A stretch of 64,000 nucleotides of DNA, from contig OZ038423.1 in assembly GCA_964036155.1 (NCBI GenBank), positions 59,473,249 through 59,537,248 of the forward strand, given 5' to 3'. Positions 1-11,480 of the stretch are shown one piece after another. The first letter of the stretch is position 1, and every line of letters starts with the position of its first letter. The DNA comes from Diploscapter coronatus. Its lineage: Eukaryota; Nematoda; Chromadorea; Rhabditida; Rhabditidae. The position numbers were made by a program, and so were the translations under genes. The notes beneath the pieces were generated by a model. The model saw only the letters and a program-made list of their open reading frames with translations, was not told where the DNA came from and made no database searches.

Positions 1-444
1 GTCTATTTATATAGAGATCGAAGAAAAAAATGGATTTTCTGATTCTTTACTCTCTGAGTTTATAATTATCTTTCGTTTTATTTTCCTTCTCGAGACTCCC
101 TAAGGTCTTAACTATCTTTCGTCTTCGATGTTCTATGCCCTTTGTTGGGTTGAAATTGGTGGATATAAACGATAGGGGATTTTCGTGATTTGCCAATTTC
201 TCCAGCAACGCGATACGTTATCATATCACATAGATTTCTCGTTTCTTTTTTCTCTCCCCTCTCTTTTTATTCCATCTCTCGCCGTCAAGCCTAAGGCCTA
301 TTTCTAGTTTGTGTAGTTTCCGGTTTTTTCAAGATGTGTATTTAATTTAATTACCTTTAAAATTTTATCGATTTTTCAGGAAGATCAATATATCCGAAGG
401 GGAGTTTCATATATCCGGATTTTTGAAATCCTTGCTAGGATATA
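1..444. other. 5' flank of the fatty-acid transport gene
   Basis: No open frame or RNA gene was recognised. The stretch is T/C-rich on the + strand and presumably holds promoter and leader of the gene that starts at 445. A gatttcatatatcc-type word, one of a dispersed family, lies near 400-417. Confidence 0.4.
371..379 (+). promoter_or_regulatory. Candidate trans-splice (or 5'UTR intron) acceptor
   Basis: The sequence atttttcag ends 65 nt before the ATG at 445 with no obvious upstream coding exon. In nematodes such an orphan acceptor often takes the spliced leader. A conventional intron in the 5'UTR is the alternative. Confidence 0.4.
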
Positions 445-3400
445 ATGCCACCCTCTGTGAGAAGTTCCGAGGGCATAGGCGACGAAAATGCCAATTTACC
501 CGATCAAAGAACGACAGCGGAACAGGCCCAACGGTAAAAATTTGACCGATTAGCATAGATCGCTAAAAACTAGCTTAGAACTAGTAGCAAAATTGAAATT
601 TTCAGATATTTTCTTCGATTTTCACCTACAGAAACTGTCATGTTACTTACGCTAGTTTTGGCGCTATTACCTTCGAACCCTGGTATTGGATCGGTTTTAT
701 TAGCACTAATTTCTGGCTATATCTATAAGGACTATGGGGATTTCATATATCGATCCTATTTGACGCTGCATAGAGATCTGAGGTGATATTCTAATTTCAT
801 GAAATGCCTTAGTCTTAAATCGAAAGGTTATGTTTTAGCGGACTATATCTCATAATAATTATAAAGACCCATTTATGGTTAGCGCTAAGACGAAACCGAC
901 CTCTACACGAGATATTTCTTGATGTCGTTGAAAAGTTTGTTTAAATTTATGCTAACTTCGAATATGGCAAATCTTAGAAATCTCAACAAAATCGCTATGA
1001 TAGACATTGAAACTTCACGAACGCTAACTTTCAAGGAGTTTAACCAGCACTGCAATAGATACGCTAATTACTTCCAGGTATGCGACTAGTTAGAAATTAG
1101 CAATTGCTAATAATTAACATATTTCCAGAGCAAGAACTACCGAAAAGGCGACGTAGTAGCACTTTACATGGAGAATAGCGTCGAATTCGTTGGTAAATAT
1201 CGAAATAACAAATAATCAAGAAAAAGATAACGCGTTATTTTCAGCGGCTTGGATGGGACTAGCAAAGCTGGGCTGCGTTACTTCATGGATTAATTCGAAT
1301 TTAAAGCGGGAACAACTTTCGCACTGTATCGAAACGAGCAAGGCCAAGGCTATCATCGCTAGCGAGACGCTACAAAATGGTTGGCAAAAATTAGAGCCAA
1401 TTATATAGATTTAATATACTTCAAGTTTAAGTGCTATTGGATGCTATTAGCGAGGAACTATTGAAATTATCAAACGTCGATGTTCTAGTTCTTGGAAACC
1501 CAGCTTCTGGAACCGAATTTCATAATTTCCGAAAAAGTCTGGAAGATCAAGATATTCTAGAGCCCAAGACGAAGGATGATACTGATTTCCGAAGTCATTC
1601 AAATTAATGTTTAACGTCTTAAAATGTCGTAAAATTAGGTGTATTGTGCTTCATCTACACGAGTGGCACTACGGGAATGCCTAAAGCTGCCGTAATGAAG
1701 CATTTCAGGTACGAGCAGCAGCCTTTTATTAATTCAAATAAGTGATTTTTGATAAGATAAAACTTGCCATAGTTTTCATCCAATTGTAAAATGTTAACAA
1801 TTCCATAGTTAAACTGATAATATTGATAAAAAAGTCGATTTATTGATTTTTCCAGATATTATTCAATCGTTTATGGGGCAGCAAAGTCGTTCGGAATCCG
1901 GTCCTCAGACCGCATCTACGTATCGATGCCCATCTATCACACCGCCGCTGGCATTCTGGGCAAGTGATAACACTGATAAGCCATTTGATAAGCCGACTGA
2001 CAAGACAGATAAAGGCGGTGATAAAACAATGATAAGAAAGATAAAGAAAGGGAGACTGACAGGGGATTTCGTCTCAGATCTTAGAAAATAGCCGCAGAAG
2101 CTGATTGGGAAGAAGATTATTAACCTTAGGCTTTAGATTAGAAATTATAATGATCGTTGACAATAATATTATTATTGGTTTTTAGATCTAAGAAATGAAC
2201 ATTGAGCTTGACCTTCTTTTTACATTAATGACAACAAAAATGCTGAACCAACAATTATTACTCATTGATAATAAATCAGGTTGTGTAATTTAATTAGATT
2301 TATTTTTTCAGGCATCGGACAAAGTATAGTCTTTGGATCTTCATGTGTTATTCGAAAGAAGTTCTCCGCTAGTAATTTCTGGCACGATTGCGTGAAATTC
2401 GACTGTACTGTAAGCTTTTATTGATATAAATATATCGACTTTGTTAAATTAATACAGAACATAATACGGTAAACAACATATAATATTTATTAATCTTTAA
2501 ACGCACTAAGCTTTATTATCTTTCTTATTAGTACCAATTGAATTAATATTCTACTATCGTTCTACTTTGATTAATCACCGATTTAAATATATCGATTTTC
2601 TTCTTCGATTGTGAATGTGCGTTCTACTTTTGTATATGCGAGACAAGTTTGTATCTTTCTCTCCTTCTCATTCGTAAAGTGTTTATTAGCCTCAATCTTT
2701 CTTTTTCGGATTCCGTCACCTTTAGTATTGAAGAATGAGACTAGTCCTAATAACGTTTCAGATATATTATACAAATTAAATCGCGCGTACTTCAGAATGC
2801 GTTCTTGCGATAATTTACGCAATTATTAGAAGATGAAAAACTTAATGAGAGGAAAATATTTCAAGTACTTACATATAATAATAATAATATTACTATTCTT
2901 CAGGTCTTAAAATGATTGATCTGAGAATTAAAATACCGTATCTATTCTAGTCGAAGAACATCCATAAGGGGTTCTGAAAATTAAAATATATATTCTTAAA
3001 ACTAGAATAAATAGGGTATTTTATAACTTTTGATTAAAGCATTTAAAATAAACAACAATTTAGGTCTCCCAATACATCGGTGAAATTTGTCGATATTTGT
3101 TGGCTCAACCCGTAGTTTCTTATGAGAAAATTCATCAAGTCCGGCTAATGTACGGGAATGGCTTGAGAGCGGAGATCTGGCAACCTTTCGTCGAAAGATT
3201 CCGGGTTAGAATTGGGGAACTATACGGTTCCACCGAGGGGACTTCGAGTCTAGGTAAATTCATTTATTTATTAAATTTAAAATATTAACTGGACAATTCA
3301 CAAACTACAAAATGCCAAAATTGTATAAGAGGTATCATATCCTACTCTTTTTCGTATATCTTGTCATATGATATAGTTTTTTTTTTTTTTTTTTTAATTT

Positions 3401-5012
3401 TCTCTAAAATTAGATATATTTTGATTTAAAAAAATATCTTTATTTCAGTAAATATCAACGGCAAAGTCGGCGCGTGTGGATTCCTACCCATATCCCCTTT
3501 GACTAAAACGATGCACCCTGTGAGACTGGTAAAGGTCGATGATTCTGGATGTATTTTGAGAGGACCGAATGGACTTTGCATAGCTTGTAATCCAGGTATT
3601 CAAGATTTAATTCAATGTTATTATTTTGAAATAGCGACGAAAATCAGCTTTCTAGAATTTACTTTAATGAGTATATCTCAAAAGATAATAATATCATATC
3701 ATGCTTTGATGAAATTCGCCTCTCATTATAGTCATTTTAGGAGAATCAGGAGCTATGGTCTCTACAATCCGTAAAAACAACCCGCTGCTTCAATTCGAGG
3801 GCTATTTAAATATTGCTGAAACGAATCAGAAGATCATACATAATGTTTTCGCTCCTGGGGACAGTTGTTTTGTTACTGGTAAGTCTTAAAAATCAATATT
3901 ATTTTTAAAAGTCAATAATCTTGCATAAAAACCAATATTGGAATATGCAAAAAATCAGCGAGTTTTAATTTCAAATGAAATCTACATTTTAAATGAAAAG
4001 CCAATATTTTAGGTGAATTAAGCATTTTTAGGAGACCTACTTCACTGGGACCGTCTAGGCTATGTATATTTCCGAGATCGGACCGGGGACACGTTCCGTT
4101 GGAAGGGCGAAAATGTGTCCACGACTGAGGTTGAGGCCATACTTCAGCCGGTATTCGGAGTCCAAGACGCTACTGTCTATGGAATCACTGTGCCTCGTGA
4201 GATTTATAACATTCATTTTTAAAAATAATAATAACTTTAAACCGAACACAATGATCAATTTGAATGTTCAATACCATGAGTATATGGATTTTAATATGGA
4301 AATATCGTCTGTTCCTAATCGATTGGCTTATATTTATTAGCAGATAATTAGAGCCAAATGTGTTGAAGTTAGGGACTAAGATGTTTTAATTTAGATAGAG
4401 AAGGTCGAGCTGGAATGGCTGCCATTGTAAAAGCGGTGCATATCGATGAATCAGACGATGAATTCGTCGACTCTGTAGGTGCAAGATTAGTTGCCTCACT
4501 AGCACCCTATGCCGTGCCGATATTCCTCAGACTATGCGATTCCGTCGATAAAACTGGTATTACTATTTAAATAATAGTTTTTATTTTACGCTTTATATTT
4601 TTACGAAGATCAATTTTCCCTTCGAACTATTATTATAGTTTAATTTTAAAGATTATTTTATTCAACTTTTATAATGGAAATCAGCTTTCAGACTATGCTT
4701 AAGAATTTCTAAATTTGCTCGCCTATTAATTTATGATATTTTCATAGTGTAGTTTGAAAGCAATGAAGGGAACTTTAAACTATTGTTATTATGCGATATT
4801 CAAATATGTTATATTTTTTACAAAATATAATTTTATCAATAAAAACATTAGGGACCTACAAACTCGTGAAGACGCACCTGCAAAAAATGGGCTACAGTAC
4901 TTCTGCGGATCCGACGCACAAATTGTACATTTACGATCCCCGACTGTTGAAATACGTCCCATTTGACGACAACACTCAAAACCAACTCAATCAGGGTACT
5001 TTTGCTATATAA
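445..5012 (+). CDS. acs-20/acs-22: Long-chain fatty-acid transport protein / very-long-chain acyl-CoA synthetase (FATP, SLC27A family)
   Basis: Membrane-associated AMP-forming enzyme that activates imported long or very long fatty acids to acyl-CoA. Sixteen exons close in frame to 685 residues: 445-533, 606-782, 839-934, 978-1077, 1129-1192, 1245-1379, 1432-1593, 1639-1708, 1856-1959, 2312-2409, 3064-3253, 3449-3595, 3741-3878, 4032-4196, 4395-4556, 4852-5012. An N-terminal hydrophobic stretch (about residues 33-65) precedes the catalytic part. The AMP-binding loop [15 protein letters not shown], the LYGSTEG motif and the FATP signature [16 protein letters not shown] are all present, and the length matches the family. 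The intron after 1959 begins GC instead of GT. Intron 2410-3063 is the longest, and no exon is evident in it. The SLC27/FATP family is clear; which of the two C. elegans paralogues it matches is a guess. Confidence 0.92.
1960..2311 (+). other. GC-AG intron in the FATP gene
   Basis: The donor reads CTGG|GCAAGTG and the acceptor tttttcag. Only this junction gives the continuous family sequence ..AGILGIGQ..; the nearby GT (AA|GTGATA) breaks the frame. The intron also contains a short GATAAG-type tandem stretch around 1963-2045. Confidence 0.8.
3377..3395 (+). repeat. Poly-T homopolymer
   Basis: About 19 consecutive T in the intron before exon 12 of the FATP gene. The copy number may be unreliable in an assembly. 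Confidence 0.9.
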
Positions 5013-7290
5013 ATTACGATATTTTCGAACTATTATGATATCATCACCTAGAACTAGATTATTATGATATATTAGATCATGATATTTGTCCTAAAATTGA
5101 GAAATTCTAATATTTTGCCATGATATCATAAAATTCTGAAATTTTTCGACGTTTTTTTTTGTTTATTATGGTGCTATAACTTAATATTTTAACGATTGTT
5201 CAAGTTATAATAGCATAACAACTCTAAATTTTGCTCTATTTTTATTTATGTGTTTTCTAAATACGGTTGTCACATAATCGTTCACAACATATTTATTCAA
5301 ATATCTAGAAATAGCTTAGACTTTGCCATTTTAAAGCCATTATACGATATTCATTCGTAGAATTGTTTAGCCTTTAGGATTTCTATTCATTATTATGTCT
5401 TTGCTTTACCACATATCATAATAGTAATCTTAAACTATAGATATTTAAGATTACTGTAAAGTTTAAACTCCATTTATATTCATAATTTATACATGCGGCT
5501 AGTCTACTAGTTGTAGTGATTATCGATTTTAAGATCTTTCAAAATTTCAAAGTGATATATTTTCAAATTTCGTCCTATCTCGTTGTAAAAATCCATGATT
5601 TTCATCGTATTTCGTTCGAGATATTCTCCAAATTACTGCTTTTATTTACCGATTGCTCAAAACCCATGTATTTGCTACAATAAATTTCTTCCCAAAATGG
5701 TTATTTCAACAAAATAACAACTACTTTCAAGGTAGTAAATCAGCTCCTACCCTAGAATTTTCGAAAATTCACCCTTTCTGATACAAATTTCTCGTTTAAA
5801 ATTTTCACATGAGGGCATAGACTTTGAGGTTCTCATGAAATTTTAGCCTTTTTCCTTAAATAACCTTGCAAATTCCCGTGGATTGTATTTTCCGGTGGAG
5901 AAAATAGTGCAAATTTTGCAATTTCTTATTCCAACAAATTTCGGTTGCCCATAGAGAATAGCTTGCGTAGGTTCCATATTTTACGAGGCGAATGGCTAAA
6001 ATCCAAAGTCGAAAAGAAATTATGATGTTTTCCCCAAATTAGATTTCAAGAAAAAGCTGATCCTCATCAACATTCCTGTTATTTGTGTGAATTCCGAATT
6101 TTCTGGGTTAGTTCTCGAATTTTCTTTTCGATTTTCTCATGTTCTTCTAGCTCGTATATTTTATGCTAATCTTTCGGGAAGAATACCCCCCTTCTGTGAG
6201 CCGTTACATGATGGATTTTTACTCTAGGCCTTTCCGAAACCAACTTCTAATACCCAAACTAATCTATTCATTCTTTGTTGACTTTACTTGGAGACACTCG
6301 TCTTCTTTCTGTATCAAACAAGAGTCTAATTATTTTTCTTTCTACTAGCAAATTGTAATTATCTTTTTCCCATTCTTTAAAACGGACACATCTTCAAGAG
6401 TTCTTCCTCTCTTGAAGAGTTTCCTGATTTGATTATATCAGATTTTCTCGAATCTTTGCTCTTCGCTTTAAGAACGTAGTTTGAAAAGCGTCTGGGTTAA
6501 GTTTAAAAATTCGTATACCCTTCGCAAAATTAGAAATTTAGCAGGGTGGAAAAAGTCTGGGGCCGGGAAGGAAAATTTTTGGAAAACCTAGAAACCACCT
6601 GAAACGCATCGTTCTTGACACGTTGAATTATTACTGAACCGCCAAGACTTGCTTGTTTTTGCTTTATTCTTCGCCGAAAAATCAGACAAAGGGGTTGGGG
6701 GAAATAGTTAGGGATTAAATTTTAAACCACGAGAGAGCACAGAGAAGAGAGATTCCCAGGCCACGCCTCTTGCCTTCCCTTTATTCCCCGTAATGAAGCA
6801 TAATGCGTGCACTTCTCGGCATCTAACTTTGACTTTTATCCATTAATTTACTGAACCCTTTTGTTACATCATTTTCCGTTAAACGCAACAATTAGAGCTA
6901 GCGCTCGACCCTTTAACGTAGCAATCTAGCTAACGCTCGAGTAGTTTTATAGTTCATAAATTAGAGTTTAAGAAGCGTCGGATTATGTTTTGACCATCAA
7001 TATAAAAGCCCATCTCTTCCGAACTATGACCTAAGAGAATAGCGGACTTAGCAGAAAGAGCCATGCATTAATTTAAGATGGAAAGTCTAGGGACAGGGGA
7101 ATTCTTATCCGGCAAAAAACATTTTGGATATCAAAAAATTTTCAAATATCTAGTTTTTCATGTTTCATATCATTTTGTTCAAATGTTTTTTTTTTTAAAT
7201 CTAAGTTTCAATTCTTCCAGGAGCAGCTATGAAAATTTCATGAATTTCGAAAAAATCGAATGAAAATATGTGAGATTTCAAGCCGAATGG
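5013..7290. other. Intergenic region between FATP and Ly6-like genes
   Basis: No exon series was recognised on either strand. A GCTGATC-type dispersed word (aaaaagctgatcctcatc) is at 6051-6070, a GC-box-like ccacgcctctt near 6762, and a TATA-like tataaaag near 7002 that could belong to the downstream gene but is 289 nt from its ATG. Confidence 0.5.
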
Positions 7291-9798
7291 ATGGATGTGA
7301 ATATAATCATATTCCTAATTCTCGTATTTTTATCTAATAAAATGGTTGAGGCTGTGAATAGAGGTAATAATATATTTAAATGAACTTTCGAAAATGTTTG
7401 AATCTCGAATTCATTTAGAATGCTTAATTTATAAACCATTTTTAAATAATACCATATATTTAATTTTAGACCACGTACACAAATGCTATTCTTGCATGTC
7501 TCGATATTATGGAGCAACCTGGCAATTTGCCGGGTATTCGAGGATCTACCAAGAGCCCCGAGCGTTCTCTGATGCTTGCATGTAAGGTTTTATTTTTTTT
7601 TAAATATATATTTTTAATTTGATACAAATAAGCTTATATGTTTTAATGGAATACTTATAAACATATTGTATTATAAGATATAAGATAATCAAACATTTGA
7701 ACTATTTACTTTTTGTTTAAATATAATGTAACTATAAGAAGTTTAGGGACCCAAACGCACCCGGCTCAGATATCCCCACAGTATATTGCGAGCCCCAATC
7801 TACATGCGTAACGATAGTTGAAACCCTCCGAATCGGTATATATTTTAATTATACCATTACTTTCAAGTTTTAATTGCCACACTAATTTAAAATTTATTGG
7901 CTTCAATTCATCTTCACTCCACTGAGCGTGAAAGTCCTGTTTTAAATATCTCAATAATAATAAAAGAGGAGTGCGACCAAACTGCAACCTCGTCGCATAG
8001 TTATTCTTTCCAAAATATCTCTAATCTTTCATATCTCATTCCCTCGGAATCTGCCAAAATTTGTCGATAAGCTATCAGTCAAAAAATCACTCGAAAACTC
8101 ACGTTTTGATTTGTTTTCTCGAAATATACGCCAGATGTCTTTCTCTCAGACTCGGGCCTATCTTTCTTCAAGCACTATAAAATACTAGACACACAGTGAA
8201 GGTGTATTTTGACACATCTGGATCATTTTCGCTGCTGACAATTGGTCTTTGTGAAAAAGTTTCTCAATATTTTATATCATGCGCGGTTTTTTACGAGACG
8301 TACTCTGAGTGAAAGACGCTGTCTGAAATTCGAACTAGATTGGCTATATCATTGTCAAGAAGAGGGGCTTATCTCATTTCCTGACTCTTTTGTCCTTCAC
8401 TCTCTAAAATCTCTCTATATCCAAGTCCCTAGCTTAAGTCGAGAAAAATCAAATTTAACCACTCATTTTGAGAGTGGGAGGTCAAAAGAGGCTCCATTTG
8501 GCTAAATTAGGGAAAATCGGAAAGATAATGTGGAAGCAACGAAGTAACTATACAAAACAATATCTAAAGCTCGAATAAGGCTAATTTTCATTAAAATATC
8601 GATGTGGGACATTTTTAAATCGAAATTATTATTAAATGTTAACAAAAACTTGCATTACATTCCGCACAAAACACGAAATAGTTTGATATCAAATAAGCTT
8701 CTGATAAATATTTAATAAAAAAGCTGATCTGTATTCAAATTAACTTTCTAAATCCTAGTTTTCAGGAGTAGGGGCAGTTGGCTACATCCGTGGATGTCAC
8801 TCTTCGATTTTCCGGTTCGGATTTTCGCCGCACGGTACCTCGGCCGCCCTGTCGCGACACGTCTTCTGCCATACCTACAATCTAACTCAACTCATCACAA
8901 AGGGAAACCCGCTCGATTCGCCCATGAGGTAATTTTTAAAATGTTAATTTATTCCCAGAATCTGGGACTATTTTACTCCCATTATTTTTATTTTAGAATG
9001 ATTACATCAAAATTTTATGCCCACTTTGAAATGTTCCCAAGTTATATCGTATTAAATAAAAAGAACTTTAATTCGAATTTTACTCCAAACTTGGGACACT
9101 TTTATTCCCCGCTCTTACAATGACCCAGTTATTTAATGTCCAATTAAAGAACGCTAACTTTATTCTCAATCAAAACTATGCAGTTCTCAACCTATTTTTC
9201 TATTAGATTGTTTAAATCCATATCTTACTCCCAAAATCCGGGAACAAAGTGCGGAAAGCTGGGAGTCTTTTCCTCCCACCTGTCATAATTCTCCTTCCAA
9301 CGTCCAATGACCCCCAATGCTCTGGCCCATTCGTAATATGTCATTGCTTCGCGAATGCGAAACTGGCAGAGTTGTAATATTTTGATGCATCGACACTTCG
9401 ACGCGAGAATGAAGTGGTTATTAGCGAAACTTTTTGAGCTACATATTCCTAAACAACATGATTTTTGAAATTACGTTTGAAAGTGATTTTAAACAAATTT
9501 CCTAAAGAAAAATCCGTTCAATTAATTACCTAAAACAGTCTGATAATAAAACTTACGCCAAACAATACTTAGAACAACGTTAATTTTTTAAAATGTATAT
9601 ATTTAAAAGAAAAAAAACCTATGATTATATCATATAATAATTAAATTAAAATTAACGAAAATCACCCGTAATTTCAGCGTTTGTTCCTGTCGTGGCTCCC
9701 TATGCAATTCTGCGTACAGCGTTCTTTCATCAAATCTGCATCATTCGATATTTTTTGTCATTTTCCTGATAGTTTTAAATAACCTTTGTCGTTCATAA
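7291..9798 (+). CDS. Ly6/uPAR-like (three-finger fold) GPI-anchored protein
   Basis: Five exons (7291-7363, 7470-7581, 7747-7835, 8766-8928, 9678-9798) close in frame to 185 residues. The product starts with a short hydrophobic signal peptide (residues 1-22), then a cysteine-rich domain with KCYSCMS near the N-terminus, a ..C..P.....C..CVTI pattern in the middle and CSCRGSLCN near the end. CxCxxxLCN followed by a hydrophobic C-terminal tail is the usual layout of secreted, GPI-anchored Ly6 relatives, which are abundant in nematodes. The start was chosen as the first in-frame ATG giving a signal peptide. The last two introns are long (930 and 749 nt) and carry repeat words. The 3' end converges on the dynein light chain gene 125 bp away. 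The ligand or partner is unknown; some members modulate channels or receptors, which is family knowledge only. Confidence 0.78.
8717..8735 (+). repeat. GCTGATCTTCAT-type dispersed word
   Basis: The sequence aaaaaagctgatctgtatt in a Ly6-gene intron matches the dispersed word described in the findings. Confidence 0.5.
8955..9295 (+). repeat. CCCA-rich inverted-word cluster
   Basis: Three related stretches lie in the last intron of the Ly6-like gene: cccagaatctgggac near 8955, cttgggac...attcccc near 9088, and cccaaaatccgggaac...ctgggagtc near 9231. Similar wording recurs at 45.2 kb and 63.0-63.2 kb. Confidence 0.6.
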
Positions 9799-9815
9799 TT
9801 ATATTGTGCCTTTGG

Positions 9816-9821
9816 AATAAA
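9816..9821 (+). terminator. Polyadenylation signal AATAAA for the Ly6-like gene
   Basis: AATAAA 18 nt after the stop codon; a second ataataaatc follows within 20 nt. Confidence 0.55.
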
Positions 9822-9922
9822 ACAACGATAATAAATCATTCATTTTTCATATTAATTTCATAAATAGACATAAATTTTGGAATGCACAACATAACCCTTC
9901 TAAACTCATCTAATTTTAAAGA

Positions 9923-10921
9923 TTAATTTGATCTCTCATCGGAATCCGACGCTACGGTATTAACTTTCACAGTAAATACATCGTCCAATAGTTTTAAATA
10001 GGTGCGGTATAATACGAAGCAGTATGATCCAATTCGGAAATATATGAAGCTGAAAATATTTCAGCTAACAATTACTTTTAACACATGAAAATCTTTGACT
10101 TTCGTATTTTGTACGTCAAGCAGTGCAAAAAATAAGCGCGGTTTTCTGTTTTTTATCAACTCAACCCTCGGCTAAAATCTATTTAACAACGCTGCAGAAG
10201 TACAGGAAAGCGATGTTAAAATGTTAAGTGGCCGGGCGATGACTTAACATCGGATTCAGACCTGAGTCAAATGAAAATAAGCTTTGCCAGGTCTATCCTT
10301 TAATTTTTAACCTTATCACTGTTCTGACTTCTATCTTGGAAATCAAAGATTTGATAGCTTAAACATGAAAAATCTATTCTTAAGTAACAAATTTAAATAA
10401 CTTACTTCCCAGGTTCCGTAGAAATGAAGGTTCCAAACTGTTTCCCACAAATGCAGTGCCAGCAAGGTCCAAACTCGATGTCGAACATTTTCTTTAAATA
10501 CTCCGCCACATCCATCTGGGTGTTAAACATCTTAAGAAGAAAATAACAATATTTAAATTTAAAAAAGAAAATCACCCTTAAAGCACTAGCTCCCATTCGA
10601 CACGCAGTTCTTTCCATTTCTTCTAAAATATTTAGTTTTTAAAACTATTTAAGATAAAAAGCTGATCTTCATTACGTTGCAATATTACAATAGTAACTAT
10701 TTGAGCTGAAAACTAATACCGGTCATTCCCGAGTGTTGGACATCGGCAATAATATCCACATTACCATTTCTCCAACACTCCAGCTCGTACCTAATAATTA
10801 TAAATTTAGAAATTAAGCAATTTAGACTAAAATATACTCACTCTATAGCCATATCGTTGCTTAAGAACTTCTCCAGATCATCTATATCTGCTATAGAAAA
10901 CGTCGAATTTTTTCGGGGCAT
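9923..10921 (-). CDS. Dynein light chain, LC8-like, divergent
   Basis: Cytoplasmic LC8-type light chain, a dimeric hub that binds dynein intermediate chain and many short linear motifs. Five exons on the minus strand (10842-10921, 10720-10790, 10576-10622, 10406-10530, 9923-10049) give 149 residues. The conserved core is plain: MTEEMERTACRMG matches the LC8 SEEMQQDAV helix region, then VAEYLKKMFDIEFGPCWHC, then GKQFGTF and FIYF. The N-terminal extension of about 45 residues is longer than in canonical 89-residue LC8, and the C-terminus is unusual: the normal last strand is replaced by a longer, divergent tail (FRIGSYCFVLYR.. to DSDERSN). Target binding may therefore differ. One acceptor is TTAAG. 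The gene lies 560 bp downstream of the Ig-domain gene on the same strand. Confidence 0.87.
10211..10252. repeat. Hairpin with two alternative 9-bp stems
   Basis: cgatgttaa (10211-10219) is perfectly inverted at 10244-10252, and atgttaagt (10221-10229) is perfectly inverted at 10242-10250. It sits in the last intron of the dynein light chain gene. Confidence 0.6.
10653..10674 (-). repeat. GCTGATCTTCAT-type dispersed word
   Basis: ataaaaagctgatcttcatt in an intron of the dynein light chain gene; one of the best copies of this word. Confidence 0.6.
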
Positions 10922-11440
10922 TATTCAATGATTTAGATTAAAAATAGCGCAAGTATCTCTAAATTATATGCAATTATTAAGAAAAATAGTATAATTAGAA
11001 TATAAAAAGTAAGAGTACTTTGAAAAAAAATCAATTTTCCGAAAATCACGACCCTAGTTTAACCTTAACAAAAGAAAGTGATAAACTGGTGATAAGGAAG
11101 AGGATATGACAGATAAGTTTGCGCATAGAAAAAAAACAGTGAAATAATGTGCAAACAGAAGAGGAGGAGGAAGATAAAGAAACAGTAATTTCTTGGGTTA
11201 AAGTGGGAATTGAGTCTGCGCAAATAGATGTATGACATAAGATTTCACCAGTTTAGAAAGTACGGGATTTTAGAGGGTGGAAAGAAAAAAATCTTTAACG
11301 CCCTTTGTAAATACATTTCTAGTTCTGCATTAGGATCAAAATATTGTCGAAAGAAAGAAAACGTGATCAAATAATCAAGCAATGATCAGGAGACGATAAA
11401 AGAAGAGTTATAACAATGATAGAAACATGACAATTGCACG

Positions 11441-11446
11441 TTTATT
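11441..11446 (-). terminator. Polyadenylation signal (AATAAA on minus strand) for the Ig-domain gene
   Basis: TTTATT on the plus strand, about 35 nt beyond the stop codon of the Ig-domain gene. Confidence 0.5.
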
Positions 11447-11480
11447 CTTTTAAAATATCGCATTTTTTTTAAATTTTTGG

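Noticed and set aside
745..757. A ggatttcatatatc word of the dispersed family
   Set aside because: It falls in FATP exon 2 and encodes the conserved GDFIYR stretch, so this copy is explained by coding.
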